Shown: piece after piece, positions 27,471 to 37,608 of the stretch
Position numbering within the stretch: the stretch's first letter is position 1
How the letters are laid out: the number at the start of each line of letters is the position of its first letter
Assembly (NCBI GenBank): GCA_026710155.1
Contig: JAPORQ010000071.1
Coordinates: 1-64,000 of the forward strand
From: Paracoccaceae bacterium
Lineage (GTDB): Bacteria > Pseudomonadota > Alphaproteobacteria > Rhodobacterales > Rhodobacteraceae
Length of the DNA stretch: 64,000 bases
Direction: 5' to 3'
Notes under the pieces: generated by a model
Seen by the model: the letters and a program-made list of their open reading frames with translations, nothing else
What the model was told of the DNA's origin: nothing
The model's database searches: none
Translations under genes and position numbers: made by a program

Positions 27471-27648
27471 TTTATATCTCCTTTTAATTGGATTAATAAA
27501 TTTTTGGACTTATTCCCTATAGGGAGTAAACGAGATTAAATTCATCTATAGGTATACATCAGCCGAAACCAGTCAAATCATGGATTCCGGAGGACCAGAC
27601 GGCTGATAAAGTCCATTATGTCAAGTGGGGCAAAACAGAACCCCAGAT

Positions 27649-27849
27649 TCAACAGCCTTCATCCCTCACCCGCATGATCGCCTGCCGGCTTGTTTTCATC
27701 GCCTTGGCTATGGCCGAGACCGTCTCCCCGTTATCAAGCCTGTCACGTACCTCCTGCCTCTGGCCTGGCGACAGCACTGCAGGCCTTCCGGGTTTCCTGC
27801 CCTTCGCCCGGGCATGTGCCATGCCGGCCTGCGTTCTATCCAGCATCAA
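27649..27849 (-). pseudogene. Serine recombinase (resolvase) C-terminal fragment
   Basis: Reads RTQAGMAHARAKGRKPGRPA, then LSPGQRQEVRDRLDNGETVS and AIAKAMKTSRQAIMRVRD. This is the linker and C-terminal helix-turn-helix of Tn3-type resolvases. The catalytic N-terminal domain with its Ser is missing; upstream sequence (27850 on) does not continue it in any frame. It marks a lost transposon or plasmid element. Confidence 0.65.
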
Positions 27850-28224
27850 TCAAGATGATGGAGTCCCCGGGGGTGGTCTCCAACCCTCCTGCCGCTGAAA
27901 ACATCTACCGGGAAAGAGAAAATTGGTGGTCGAGCCGAAATTGTATGAAAAAATTGGAATGGCGTGAGAAAATTTGTCTCACCACTGCCGAAACAATGTG
28001 AGAAAATGGAATTGATTTATTGTGAAAGACAACAGTGGGGTGCAATCTGGGCTGGAACCGATGGCTGACCCATCACCCGCCCCAGCCTTCGATAATCAGG
28101 GAGATGGTGGATATCGGGGGGAGGGGAAAACTACCTGCTCCAGGACCCGAGGCTGGGGAAGCCAAGGATATTTTCGGGTGGGGAACAATACCCTGGCCAA
28201 TGGATAATCAGGCTGGGAGAATCA
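27850..28224. other. Unassigned stretch next to the resolvase fragment
   Basis: No supportable gene. Short frames such as 28022-28207 are Gly/Pro-rich and look random. The repeated theme GTGAGAAAAT (about 27964, 27998) is short and could be chance. Likely leftover mobile-element DNA. Confidence 0.25.
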
Positions 28225-28613
28225 ATGATGGTGTTGACAGAGCTGGAAAACCGCATGCTGGAACAAATGAAAGAGATGCAGCACGACATGAACAGGTGGG
28301 AGGAAACCTGGAAGAATTTGACAACAGAATGGCAGAAGCTAACCGGGTACTTGAGGAATTCAACCGAAGTGTTGAAGCAAGACGACGAAAATACAAGCGA
28401 ATGGAGTGGGCAATTGAACAACTTCAAAAGGCGGTTGACCGCCTTAGAGCGGCAGCTGAAAGAATAAGGGAACATCTGACAGTCCGGATGAAGCCCAAAA
28501 GGGAAAAAAACCGGATGATCAGCCAAAGGGTGAATGGGAAAAGGCAATTTCGTTGGAGCCCAGACCGTCTTGAGGACAAGGCTATTCTTCAACTGGTAAT
28601 CGGTACTAAATGA
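28225..28613 (+). pseudogene. Coiled-coil protein relic, two frames
   Basis: From ATG 28225, MMVLTELENRMLEQMKEMQ and HDMNRWEETWKNLTTEWQKL form a charged helix. In another frame of the same strand, FDNRMAEANRVLEEFNRSVE, then YKRMEWAIEQLQKAVDRLRA and AAERIREHL form a longer coiled coil to TGA 28611-28613. The simplest reading is one coiled-coil gene with a frameshift near 28310-28330, as in mobilisation or phage accessory proteins. Neither piece has a known domain, and the overlap of two helical frames could also be a composition effect. Confidence 0.3.
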
Positions 28614-28619
28614 GCCTTT

Positions 28620-29026
28620 ATTTATGTATATAATTCCCAAATTTTTCCATGGGCATACACAAATAAATTTTGCAATTTTCTAATGTGTGTGGCTATGGCC
28701 TTTTCACGACGGTTCCACCGTGGGCTTTTTCTTGAATCATGAACATGAGCAGGAATTATGGAAACTGGTACAATGGTCAATTCACATTACCTCAAGAAAA
28801 ACCGAAAGCATTAACCAACACCCAAGCGATAGACAGTTTTGATCAGGTTCAGGAGAGCGGTTGACTTACATTTGCATAAGCAGCTTTAATCCAAACACCT
28901 TATCGAATGGAATTAAAATAGAAAGTCAGTAATGTTTGTTCGATATGAGGCACCTTTATGTAAAATGTGAAACTGGTGTAAATGATTCCAAAGATACTGA
29001 TCAAGCTTTGGTTTTATTGATTTTTT
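28620..29026. other. Intergenic region before the ROK gene
   Basis: No gene seen. A small inverted repeat, ACGGT-TCC-ACCGT at about 28710-28722 followed by GGGCTTTTTC, might be a weak terminator on the plus strand. The rest is AT-rich without clear structure. Confidence 0.25.
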
Positions 29027-30007
29027 TCAATTTTCATTGTTTTCGGCATGATCGAAGGCAAAACTGGCAGCGCCCAAAATTCCGGCAAGGTTTCCCTTGG
29101 TTGCTTGAACGAATGTAACCCGTTTATAATATTCCTCAATTCCAACTGATTTTGCTCGCTGATAGAGTTTGTCAATAAATCCCTGTCCTGCAGCGCTCCA
29201 ACCACCTCCGAAAGCAAAACGATGGGGCGCAAATATTTGTACAACATTACAGGCCCAAAGTCCCAACCAATCTGCAGTTTCATTCAATTTACCAATACAG
29301 ACAGGATCACCCTCGAATGAACCCTCGATTATATGTCTAACCGTAGGTTCTCTGTTTTCCCACTCATAAACCTTGCCCAGATAACTTTCAGGATATTTCC
29401 GTGCCAACTGTTTTGCATCCCGGCTGATTGCCACTCCTGAAGCGACCGACTCGATACAGCCCCAGCATCCCTTACGACATTGAAAAGTTAGGTTCCTGTC
29501 GATAATCATGTGACCGATATCACCTAGTGTACCATTACCCGTAGCGTGGATGCGGCCATGTTCGATAAAGGTCAAACCAATCCCCGTTCCCAAGGTTGCC
29601 AGAAGAAACCGTTCGGATTGCTGCCCTGACCCGTATCGGTATTCTCCCACTCCTGCATAGGTTGCATCATTTTCTATCCATACCGGCAAGTGGAGATTTT
29701 TCTCCAGATAGTCGGCAAGTGGAAAACGGTTTAAAAAAGGCAGGTTGCAAATGTCCGTGGCCCTGTTATTGTGGATAACATGACCTGGCACTCCGACACC
29801 GATAGCCTGTATTTGAAAATCACTGTGCTGCTTTTTCCATGATTTGATTTTGTTAACATAAGCATCCAATAGATCTTCGGGAGTATCAACTTCGTTCAAT
29901 TTCAAAATCTCGTTGACAATTATGTTTCCATCGGGCTCCACGAGACCGATTTTTGTACTGCCGCCACCAATATCTATCCCCACTGAAACTGGCTTTTCAA
30001 CCATCAT
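29027..30007 (-). CDS. ROK-family sugar kinase
   Basis: A 326-residue ROK protein without the N-terminal DNA-binding domain, so a kinase and not a repressor. The phosphate-binding motif is GIDIGGGSTKIGLV (residues 9-22). The catalytic region has IENDATYAGVGEYRYGSG, and the zinc-binding ROK signature is GHMIIDR with CRKGCWGCIESVASG. The family phosphorylates glucose, fructose, N-acetylglucosamine or N-acetylmannosamine. AGGGG lies just upstream of ATG 30007. The 12-bp palindrome GGTTTCGAAACC at 30023-30034 overlaps the likely promoter or leader, suggesting control by a LacI-type regulator. It faces away from dxs. Confidence 0.88.
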   Translation of the reverse strand: MMVEKPVSVGIDIGGGSTKIGLVEPDGNIIVNEILKLNEVDTPEDLLDAYVNKIKSWKKQHSDFQIQAIGVGVPGHVIHNNRATDICNLPFLNRFPLADYLEKNLHLPVWIENDATYAGVGEYRYGSGQQSERFLLATLGTGIGLTFIEHGRIHATGNGTLGDIGHMIIDRNLTFQCRKGCWGCIESVASGVAISRDAKQLARKYPESYLGKVYEWENREPTVRHIIEGSFEGDPVCIGKLNETADWLGLWACNVVQIFAPHRFAFGGGWSAAGQGFIDKLYQRAKSVGIEEYYKRVTFVQATKGNLAGILGAASFAFDHAENNEN

Positions 30008-30022
30008 GTGACCCCTTAATTA

Positions 30023-30034
30023 GGTTTCGAAACC
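30023..30034. promoter_or_regulatory. Palindrome with central CG, possible LacI-type operator
   Basis: GGTTTCGAAACC is a perfect 12-bp palindrome 16 bp upstream of the ROK kinase start. Its centre and length fit a LacI/GalR half-site pair. Binding there would block transcription or early elongation of the kinase gene. The arms differ from those of the 20727-20742 repeat, so a different regulator may act. Confidence 0.45.
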
Positions 30035-30271
30035 GTTTGTCAAAAAGAATGTCAAACAAAGACAAGGCTTATTCCCTTGAGGAATTTTGATTGAACTGCA
30101 ATTCATTACAGAACAGTGTAAAATTTTAACCACTGGTCAAAATAGCCATAATGAGTTAAACAACATTCGTTCAGTTATTAATATTTAAATTTTTTGTTCA
30201 CAAAAGGAAAAATATCCTTATTCATCCAATCTTCTTCTTTTCATCCATAACCAAATTGAAAAAGTTAAAAA

Positions 30272-32140
30272 ATGTCTTCTTCCAAACTATTAAATCAGGT
30301 CCGCTTTCCCAAAAACCTCAAATCTTTCGATTCCAGTAAGTTACGACAACTCGCTGATGAATTAAGGGATGAAGTCATTGATGTTGTCTCGGAAACAGGT
30401 GGGCATCTGGGTGCAAGCCTTGGTGTTATTGAACTGACTGTAGCCTTGCACAAGGTTTTTGATACACCAAAGGATATAATCATATGGGATGTGGGTCATC
30501 AAGCTTATCCTCACAAGATCATCACGGGAAGAAGACACCGAATCAGGACTATTCGCAAAGGGGGTGGTTTATCTGGGTTTACCAAGCGTTCCGAAAGTGA
30601 ATACGACCCATTCGGGACAGCGCATGCCTCAACATCGATTTCTGCGGGTTTGGGTTTTTCCGTTGCATACAACATGCAGAACCAGACCAGATATGTCATA
30701 GCCGTCATTGGGGATGGAGCCCTGACGGGAGGCATGGCCTATGAAGCAATAAACCATGCTGGTTCACTAGGGTATAAAATAATCGTGGTCCTGAATGACA
30801 ATAAAATGTCAATTGCGCCGCCCGTAGGAGCTTTGGCCAATCATCTGGTTGAATTGGCTGAAGAGGATAAAGGCAATGGCAAGGGTTCAACCAGAAAAAG
30901 GTCAGACAAGAGAACTTCCCTGTTTGAACAACTAGGGTTCAAATACAGTGGAACCATAGACGGGCATAGTGTCGATGATCTGGTATCCGAGTTGGAGAAG
31001 GTCAAAAATGCCGAGGAAGACGGTCCTGTTTTGATTCATATCCTAACTGAAAAAGGAAAAGGGTATAAACCGGCTGAAAAATCTGCAGACAGATTCCACG
31101 GCGTGGGACAATTTGACAAGAAAACCGGGCAAGCTCCCACAAAAATTGCGAATGTCCCTTCTTTCACCAAGGTTTTTTCGGATAGTTTGATCAAAGAGGC
31201 ACATCTTGATTCAAAAATTGTGGGAATCACCGCGGCAATGCCCAGCGGAACTGGCTTAAACCATTTTGCCAAAATTTTTCCAGAAAGAACCTTTGATGTC
31301 GGGTTAGCCGAACAACATGGAGTTACATTTGCTGCTGGTCTTGCCGCCGGTGGTGTCAAACCTTTCGTTGCAATTTATTCAACATTCCTGCAAAGAGCTT
31401 TTGATCAAATTGTTCATGATGTCGCCATCCAGAATTTGCCGGTAAGATTTGCCATCGACAGGGCTGGTTATGTCGGTGCCGATGGACAGACCCATTGCGG
31501 TGCCTTTGATGTGGCCTATCTGGGGTGCTTGCCCAATTTCATCCTCATGGCACCGGCTGATGAAGCTGAATTGACGCATATGGTTGCAACCGCTGCAGCC
31601 ATGGATGATCATCCGATCGCGTTCAGATTTCCGAGAGGATCGGGTTTGGGGGCCGAACTCCCGTACAGGGGGGAATTATTGCCAATCGGCAAGGGAAGGA
31701 TTCTTCGGGAAGGGACACAGGTTGCCTTACTGTCCTATGGCCTGCCATTGGAGGATTGTCTCATAGCCAGTCAAACCCTCGAAAAACTGGATGTATCCAC
31801 CACTGTTGTTGATGCAAGGTTTGCCAAACCTCTCGACAGGGAACTCATTTGCTACCTGGCAGCCCACCACGAATTGATGATTACCATTGAGGAAGGATCA
31901 ATTGGAGGATTTGCATCTCAGGTACTTTCCCTCTTAAGTGAAAATGGTTTCATGGATTCGTCCCTGAAACTGAGGTCAATGTATATGCCGGATATGTTTC
32001 TGGATCAGGACAAGCCTGAATTGCAAAGGGAATATGCCGGTTTGAAACACACCCATATCGTTGAAAAGGTTTTATCCTCATTGAGAGATACTTCCGAGCA
32101 TAGTCTCTTGGATAGCCTGGTCATCTCCGGAGTGGAATAA
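30272..32140 (+). CDS. dxs: 1-deoxy-D-xylulose-5-phosphate synthase
   Basis: A 622-residue DXS, the first enzyme of the MEP isoprenoid pathway: pyruvate and glyceraldehyde 3-phosphate to DXP. The TPP site has [19 protein letters not shown] and then [11 protein letters not shown]. The transketolase Glu is in [17 protein letters not shown], and early [18 protein letters not shown] and [13 protein letters not shown] are classic. Length is normal. It stands alone, with no other MEP genes nearby. An internal segment ([17 protein letters not shown]) is more basic than usual. It could be a second, pathway-specific copy; the window cannot show whether another exists. Confidence 0.95.
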   Translation: MSSSKLLNQVRFPKNLKSFDSSKLRQLADELRDEVIDVVSETGGHLGASLGVIELTVALHKVFDTPKDIIIWDVGHQAYPHKIITGRRHRIRTIRKGGGLSGFTKRSESEYDPFGTAHASTSISAGLGFSVAYNMQNQTRYVIAVIGDGALTGGMAYEAINHAGSLGYKIIVVLNDNKMSIAPPVGALANHLVELAEEDKGNGKGSTRKRSDKRTSLFEQLGFKYSGTIDGHSVDDLVSELEKVKNAEEDGPVLIHILTEKGKGYKPAEKSADRFHGVGQFDKKTGQAPTKIANVPSFTKVFSDSLIKEAHLDSKIVGITAAMPSGTGLNHFAKIFPERTFDVGLAEQHGVTFAAGLAAGGVKPFVAIYSTFLQRAFDQIVHDVAIQNLPVRFAIDRAGYVGADGQTHCGAFDVAYLGCLPNFILMAPADEAELTHMVATAAAMDDHPIAFRFPRGSGLGAELPYRGELLPIGKGRILREGTQVALLSYGLPLEDCLIASQTLEKLDVSTTVVDARFAKPLDRELICYLAAHHELMITIEEGSIGGFASQVLSLLSENGFMDSSLKLRSMYMPDMFLDQDKPELQREYAGLKHTHIVEKVLSSLRDTSEHSLLDSLVISGVE

Positions 32141-32172
32141 TTCTTTCTGATCCACATTCAGCTTGGTCAAGA

Positions 32173-33324
32173 TCATAAATCAATCCAGGCGCAATTCCTT
32201 TTTGCGCTTTCAAGGCTGGCATCAATAAACGCCATTCCCTCAAAACCATCCTCAATACCCGGATAATCTACCTCGCTTGGAATTGCCTGGTGATTGTCTA
32301 CTGCATAAATCGCCCTTGCCGCTTCCAAATAGAGGTTGGCAAAAGCCTCATGATAACCCTCTGGATGTCCGGCGGGTACATGGGTTACCCTTTGAGCTTC
32401 AAAGGTTGTTTCCGTACTACCCCTGGTAATGAGATGCTTGGGTCTGTTCAATTGATATAACCAGAGTTTGGAGGGATCAGTGTGTGACCATTCCAGACTC
32501 CCCTGATCACCATAAACCTTGAAATTCAAACTGTTTTCATGCCCAATTGCAGCTTGCGAGACCCAAATCAATCCAATGGCATCATTTTCCATCCTCAGCT
32601 TTACGATGGCATTATCATCTACCCTCCTTGTCTTTATGAAGGCACTCAACTCCACAGAAACGGACCTCACCTTCAGGCTGGATACATATCTGAGCATATG
32701 AAATGCATGAGAACCTATATCGGCAATGGTACCTCCCTGACCGGATCGGGCTGGGTCTGTCCGCCATTCAAAGGCTTTCAGCCCCGTTTCCTCGATTGGA
32801 GTAGCCAGATGACCTTGAGGATATTCAACCTTTATCATTTTCATTTGACCAATATCACCCCGCAGAATTCTGGCCTTCGCCTCTCTGACCAGGGGATATC
32901 CGGTATAACAATAGGTCATCATGAATACACGGTTGGAACGCTGGACAACATCTTGAATCCCCCTTGCTTCATCGAGGGATATTGTCAAGGGCTTGTCACA
33001 GATCACATGGATACCCCTGCTGATGAATGACTTGATGGGGCCGGCATGCAGGTGGTTTGGTGTTGTTATTACCACTGCCTGGATACCATCCGTTCTGGCA
33101 CTTTCCTTTTCAGCCATTTCCTCATAGGTTCGATAGTTTCTGTCTGCTGAAACACCCCATTCAAGTGCAGATTCAATGGAAACCTCAGGGTTGGAGGAAA
33201 AAACTCCGGCGCAAAGCTTGAAGCGGTCAAACATTTCAGCCGAGGTACGATGGACCTTACCGATCCCACCCGTCTTTCCGCCACCCAACATGCCATAGCG
33301 GATCGGTGTTTTGTGATAAGTCAA
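32173..33324 (-). CDS. Gfo/Idh/MocA-family oxidoreductase
   Basis: A 383-residue NAD(P)-dependent sugar or inositol dehydrogenase. The Rossmann motif is YGMLGGGKTGGIGKVHR and the conserved Lys is in VICDKPLTISLDEA. In the C-terminal domain, GTIADIGSHAFHMLRYVSSL supplies the substrate-binding Asp and His. The start is TTG 33324, supported by AAGGAG about 7 bases upstream; the next ATG would remove the first strand. It converges with dxs (32 bp between stops) and diverges from the acyl-CoA dehydrogenase operon. Its sugar substrate is unknown; a ROK kinase lies 2 kb away. Confidence 0.9.
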   Translation of the reverse strand: MTYHKTPIRYGMLGGGKTGGIGKVHRTSAEMFDRFKLCAGVFSSNPEVSIESALEWGVSADRNYRTYEEMAEKESARTDGIQAVVITTPNHLHAGPIKSFISRGIHVICDKPLTISLDEARGIQDVVQRSNRVFMMTYCYTGYPLVREAKARILRGDIGQMKMIKVEYPQGHLATPIEETGLKAFEWRTDPARSGQGGTIADIGSHAFHMLRYVSSLKVRSVSVELSAFIKTRRVDDNAIVKLRMENDAIGLIWVSQAAIGHENSLNFKVYGDQGSLEWSHTDPSKLWLYQLNRPKHLITRGSTETTFEAQRVTHVPAGHPEGYHEAFANLYLEAARAIYAVDNHQAIPSEVDYPGIEDGFEGMAFIDASLESAKRNCAWIDL

Positions 33325-33509
33325 ATCCTATCTCCTTCGCTTGTAAATACATAAAAGTATGAAAAAATCTCCTTGTTCGAAAGCATGAATTTGCCATCAT
33401 GAAATTTACTGTAGATAGTAGTATATTTTTCTGAGTTAAAGTAAGCAAAATAACCAGAATAAACAAATACATTGCATGGAAATACTGTCCAGATTCGGGA
33501 TTGGGAAAA

Positions 33510-34670
33510 ATGGATTTTGGTCTGAGCGAAGAACAGGAAATGATCATTTCAACGGTCAGGAATTTTGTTGAAACGAAAATTTACCCGCACGAAAGCGAAA
33601 TAGATAGAACCGGTGTGGTTCCCAGAGAGCTGGGGATGGAAATTGCAAGGAAATGCAAGGAAATTGGTTTTTTTGCCTGCAACCTGCCAATTGAAGTTGG
33701 TGGCGGTGGATTAAATCATCTTGATTTTACCCTTGTTGAAAGGGAATTGGGCCGTGGAACCCAGGGTTTGACGGTTTTCTTCGGTCGTCCCTCAGGCATT
33801 TTAATGGGTTGTACGGATGAGCAAAGGGAAAAATACCTGTACCCTGCTGTCAAGGGTGATAAATTTGATGCTTTGGCAATGACTGAACCCAATGCCGGTT
33901 CTGATGTCAGAGGCATGCAATGCACCGGCAAACAGGATGGAACCGATTGGGTAATAAACGGAACCAAGCATTTTATATCACACGCGGACATTGCCGATTT
34001 CGTTATCGTGTTCATTGCCACGGGAATTGAGGAAACACCCCGTGGTTCAAAAAAGAAAATAACTGCCTTTCTCGTTGACCGTGGCACCAAGGGTTTTGAA
34101 ATTGCAAAGGGGTATAATTCGGTCTCCCATCGAGGTTACCAAAACTGCATATTGAGATTTGAGGACTGTCGATTGCCGGAAGCCCAGATTCTTGGTGAAG
34201 TCCATAAGGGCTTTGAAGTGGCTGAAACCTGGCTTTATGCAACCAGATTGACAGTTGCTGCCACAAGTGTGGGAAGAGCCCGCAGGGCGTTTGAACTAAC
34301 CCTTCCCTATGCCGCTGAACGTCAGCAATTCGGCCAGCAGATTGGCAAGTTTCAGGGGGTGAGTTTCAAACTGGCCGACATGATCACAGCCATTGATGCC
34401 GCAGACCTGCTTACCCTCTCGGCAGCCTGGCGACTTGACAGGCATCTGCCCGCCAACCGGGAAATCGCAAGTGCCAAGCTTTATGCAACCGAAATGCTGG
34501 CTCAGGTAACCGATGAATGTATTCAAATTCATGGTGGGATGGGACTTATGGATGACTTGCCGTTTGCAAGGTTTTGGCGTGATTCCAGGGTTGAAAGAAT
34601 TTGGGATGGTACCTCCGAAATACAGAGGCATATAATCGGACGGGATTTACTTCGTCCCCTGGGTGGTTAA
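33510..34670 (+). CDS. Acyl-CoA dehydrogenase
   Basis: A 386-residue flavoprotein of the acyl-CoA dehydrogenase family. FAD-binding signature LAMTEPNAGSDVRGM, the second signature in ERQQFGQQIGKFQGVSFKLA and QIHGGMGLMDDLPFARFWRD, and the C-terminal WDGTSEIQRHIIGRDLL are all present. Starting at ATG 33510; TTG 33501 is in frame but weaker. With the two downstream genes it forms a beta-oxidation-like set. Because the third gene is CaiD-like, a CaiA/crotonobetainyl-CoA-type substrate is possible, though the sequence alone does not prove it. Confidence 0.9.
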   Translation: MDFGLSEEQEMIISTVRNFVETKIYPHESEIDRTGVVPRELGMEIARKCKEIGFFACNLPIEVGGGGLNHLDFTLVERELGRGTQGLTVFFGRPSGILMGCTDEQREKYLYPAVKGDKFDALAMTEPNAGSDVRGMQCTGKQDGTDWVINGTKHFISHADIADFVIVFIATGIEETPRGSKKKITAFLVDRGTKGFEIAKGYNSVSHRGYQNCILRFEDCRLPEAQILGEVHKGFEVAETWLYATRLTVAATSVGRARRAFELTLPYAAERQQFGQQIGKFQGVSFKLADMITAIDAADLLTLSAAWRLDRHLPANREIASAKLYATEMLAQVTDECIQIHGGMGLMDDLPFARFWRDSRVERIWDGTSEIQRHIIGRDLLRPLGG

Positions 34671-34675
34671 CTCCG

Positions 34676-36730
34676 ATGGGGCATTTGAATAAAATTCTAC
34701 GACCAAAAACAATGGCTGCCATTGGTGGCAGCTGGGCCGCCAGCGTTGTCAAGCAGTGTTTACTGGCAGGGTTTGACGGAACCATATGGCCTATCAATCC
34801 CAACCGAAAGGATATATTGGGCATACCATGTCTGCCATCAATAAGGGATATTCCCGAACCACCTGACTGTACCTTTATTGGTGTAAGCAGGGAAAAATCG
34901 ATTCCAATCATAGAATATTTGGCTGGTGTGGGGGCTGGAGGTGCCGTATGCTTTGCGTCCGGGTTTACCGAATCGGCTGCGGAAGACAAAAGAGGACAGA
35001 AATACCAGGAAGAACTTGTCTCTGCCTCGGGTTCCATGCCTTTTTTAGGGCCCAATTGTTATGGCATGATAAACTATCTGGATGGAATACCTATTTGGCC
35101 CGATGTTCATGGCGGGAAAAAACATGACAAAGGTGTGGCAATAATCTGCCAGAGTTCAAACATTGCCATCAATATTACAATGCAGTCCAGGGGCTTGCCC
35201 CTTGGGTATGTAATAACTACCGGCAATCAGGCTAAAATCAGCATGGCTGCAATTGCAATTGACCTGCTGGAAGACCCGAGAGTAACTGCCATTGGGCTAT
35301 ATATTGAGGGTTTTGGCGACATTCGGGAGTTTGAACAGCTCTCCCTCAAGGCAAGAAAAAAGAAAATACCCATTGTTGTCCTGAAGGTTGGAGAAAGTGA
35401 ACAGGCAACATTGTTGACTTATTCACATACCAGTTCAATTGCTGGCTCAGCAGCAGGTTCCCGAGCATTCCTAAAGCGTTTGGGATTTGGTCAAACCTCT
35501 ACCATTCCCGAAATGATCGAAGCATTGAAAGTCCTTCATTTGGGTGGACCGCTTAAGGGTAGAAAGGTGGCTTCCATGTCCTGTTCCGGAGGTGAAGCCT
35601 GCTTAATGGCTGATCTGGGAAACAAAATCAACCTCGATTTTGTCGATCTCAATTTCAGACAGAAAAATGCCCTCAAAAATGCTCTTGGCTCTAGGGTTCA
35701 TCTGGCCAACCCCCTTGATTACCATACCTATTTATGGGGAAACGAAGAGGAATTGTTCAAGGTATTTCAGGGAATGATGCTGGGAAATCAAGATCTGCTT
35801 TATCTGGTTCTGGATTTTCCCCGTACAGATAGATGTCAGGGGTTGGGGTGGGATGAAACATTAAATGCATGGCTCAAGGCGAAGGAAATGACCAGTGCCC
35901 GAACAGCAATTGTATCCCTCTTACCAGAAAATATGCCTGAAGACCAAAGTGAATACCTGTTAAGTCAAGACATCATACCTCTTTGTGGCCTGCAAGAAGC
36001 CCTTAATGCTACGAATATTTGTGCTGATATTGGTGAAGGATGGAAATCATCTGATCCTGTTCAAATTATCAAGGGTACCAATTCGGGTACGGTTTTTACA
36101 GCCGAAGATCAGAAAATACGACACATCCTATCAAACCGTAATGTTCCATTTCCAAGGGTTTATTATTTTGCCAGCAAAGTGGAAATCGAAAGCAGCATTG
36201 ATGAATTGGACTATCCGGTTGTACTCAAGGCAAAGGGTTTGTTGCACAAAACCGAGTATGGGGGTGTGATTTTGAACCTTGCATCGGGTGAGACCTTGCT
36301 TGAAGCTGCAAACAGTATGGATTCCCCAAACGGATTCATTGTTGAAGAACAGATATTCAACGGTGTGGCGGAAGTAATGATTGGAATAACCAATGATATT
36401 GCTACCGGTTTGATGCTTACCCTGGGAAGTGGAGGAATCCATACCGAATTGTGGCAAGATATACAACATCTGTTGTTACCAGCCACCAAGCATGAAATAG
36501 CAGCGACTTTGGGAATGTTGAAAATATACCCTCTCCTTGAGGGTTACCGGGGCAAACCAGGGGGAGACGTGGATTGCCTGATTGAAACAATAGCCTGTCT
36601 AACCGATTTCGCCATTGAAAATCATGAAACATTGGTTGAGATTGAAATCAATCCCTTTATTTCATTGGAAAAGGGTGGATATGCCGTGGACATTCTGGCT
36701 CGATTTACAAATGAAAGTGACAAATTATGA
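34676..36730 (+). CDS. ADP-forming acyl-CoA ligase family protein
   Basis: About 684 residues with the fused alpha-beta layout of ADP-forming acetyl-CoA synthetases. Residues 1-130 are a CoA-binding Rossmann domain (MAAIGGSWAASVVKQCLLAG). Residues about 150-450 are succinyl-CoA-ligase-like, with the SYSHTSSIAGS-type loop (here TYSHTSSIAGSAAG). The last 230 residues are an ATP-grasp domain (DYPVVLKAKGLLHKTEYGG). Catalysis goes through a phospho-His in the alpha part. It would activate a carboxylic acid for the neighbouring dehydrogenase and hydratase. I start at ATG 34676, 5 bp after the previous stop; the 34601 start would overlap that gene without need. Confidence 0.85.
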   Translation: MGHLNKILRPKTMAAIGGSWAASVVKQCLLAGFDGTIWPINPNRKDILGIPCLPSIRDIPEPPDCTFIGVSREKSIPIIEYLAGVGAGGAVCFASGFTESAAEDKRGQKYQEELVSASGSMPFLGPNCYGMINYLDGIPIWPDVHGGKKHDKGVAIICQSSNIAINITMQSRGLPLGYVITTGNQAKISMAAIAIDLLEDPRVTAIGLYIEGFGDIREFEQLSLKARKKKIPIVVLKVGESEQATLLTYSHTSSIAGSAAGSRAFLKRLGFGQTSTIPEMIEALKVLHLGGPLKGRKVASMSCSGGEACLMADLGNKINLDFVDLNFRQKNALKNALGSRVHLANPLDYHTYLWGNEEELFKVFQGMMLGNQDLLYLVLDFPRTDRCQGLGWDETLNAWLKAKEMTSARTAIVSLLPENMPEDQSEYLLSQDIIPLCGLQEALNATNICADIGEGWKSSDPVQIIKGTNSGTVFTAEDQKIRHILSNRNVPFPRVYYFASKVEIESSIDELDYPVVLKAKGLLHKTEYGGVILNLASGETLLEAANSMDSPNGFIVEEQIFNGVAEVMIGITNDIATGLMLTLGSGGIHTELWQDIQHLLLPATKHEIAATLGMLKIYPLLEGYRGKPGGDVDCLIETIACLTDFAIENHETLVEIEINPFISLEKGGYAVDILARFTNESDKL

Positions 36731-37512
36731 AACAAGCGCCTGTAAAAACCCATATCGATGGAGGCATTCTGGAAGTTACAATTGACCGTCCAAAGGCCAA
36801 TGCCATTGACCTTGAAACCAGTCGTCTGATGGGTGATGTCTTTATCGATTTCAGGGACAATCCCGATTTGCGAGTGGGCATTGTACGGGCCGAGGGAGAC
36901 AGGTTTTTCTGTGCCGGCTGGGATTTGAAGGCTTCCATGGATGGGGATGCCGTCGATGGGGATTACGGTATCGGTGGCTTTGGTGGTATCCAGGAACTCG
37001 GAAACCTGAACAAGCCTCTCATTTGTGCAGTCAATGGTATTTGCTGTGGTGGAGGTCTTGAAATCGCCCTATCCTGTGATTTGATCCTGGCAAGTGCAAA
37101 TGCCACCTTTGCCCTACCCGAAATCAGGGCTGGAGTGGTTGCCGATGCCGCATCTGTCAAATTGCCAAAAAGGATACCATACCATGTTGCCATGGATTTA
37201 CTTCTTACTGGAAGATGGTTTGATACGGATGAAGCCTTGAGGTGGGGAATCGTCAAGGAAGTGGTTTCATTCGATCAACTCCGGGAAAAAACCTGGGAAC
37301 TTGCCAGATTGCTGGAAGCAGGACCTCCACTAGTTTATGCCGCTACCAAGGAAATTGTTCGGGAAGCTGAAAATCTCAGGTTTCAGGATGCACTGAACCG
37401 AATTACCAAACGACAACTGGTTACCGTGGACAAGTTGTATTCAAGTGAAGATCAGAAAGAAGGTGCCAAGGCCTTTGTTGAAAAACGAGATCCCGTTTGG
37501 AAAGGCAAGTAG
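36727..37512 (+). CDS. caiD: Enoyl-CoA hydratase, CaiD-like
   Basis: A 261-residue crotonase-fold protein. The oxyanion-hole segments are RFFCAGWDLKAS and ICCGGGLEIALSCDL. The region DGDYGIGGFGGIQELGNLNK and the end FVEKRDPVWKGK closely match crotonobetainyl-CoA hydratase (CaiD) of carnitine metabolism, so I use that symbol with caution. Its ATG overlaps the stop of the ligase gene (ATGA). The likely module is acid activation, dehydrogenation and hydration of a betaine-like or branched acyl-CoA. No carnitine transporter or CaiB CoA-transferase is seen nearby. Confidence 0.78.
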   Translation: MKQAPVKTHIDGGILEVTIDRPKANAIDLETSRLMGDVFIDFRDNPDLRVGIVRAEGDRFFCAGWDLKASMDGDAVDGDYGIGGFGGIQELGNLNKPLICAVNGICCGGGLEIALSCDLILASANATFALPEIRAGVVADAASVKLPKRIPYHVAMDLLLTGRWFDTDEALRWGIVKEVVSFDQLREKTWELARLLEAGPPLVYAATKEIVREAENLRFQDALNRITKRQLVTVDKLYSSEDQKEGAKAFVEKRDPVWKGK

Positions 37513-37608
37513 AATTAACTTTTTATTATTGATAGATTACCTGGTTTTTAGATTTTACCGATTATCAACGAAGTCTTACCCTATGGGGATGTTGTTTTTT
37601 GTCTTTTT

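Noticed and set aside
28700..28735. Intrinsic terminator from ACGGT-TCC-ACCGT plus T-rich tail
   Set aside because: The stem has only five pairs and the tail is interrupted; mentioned only as a weak possibility.
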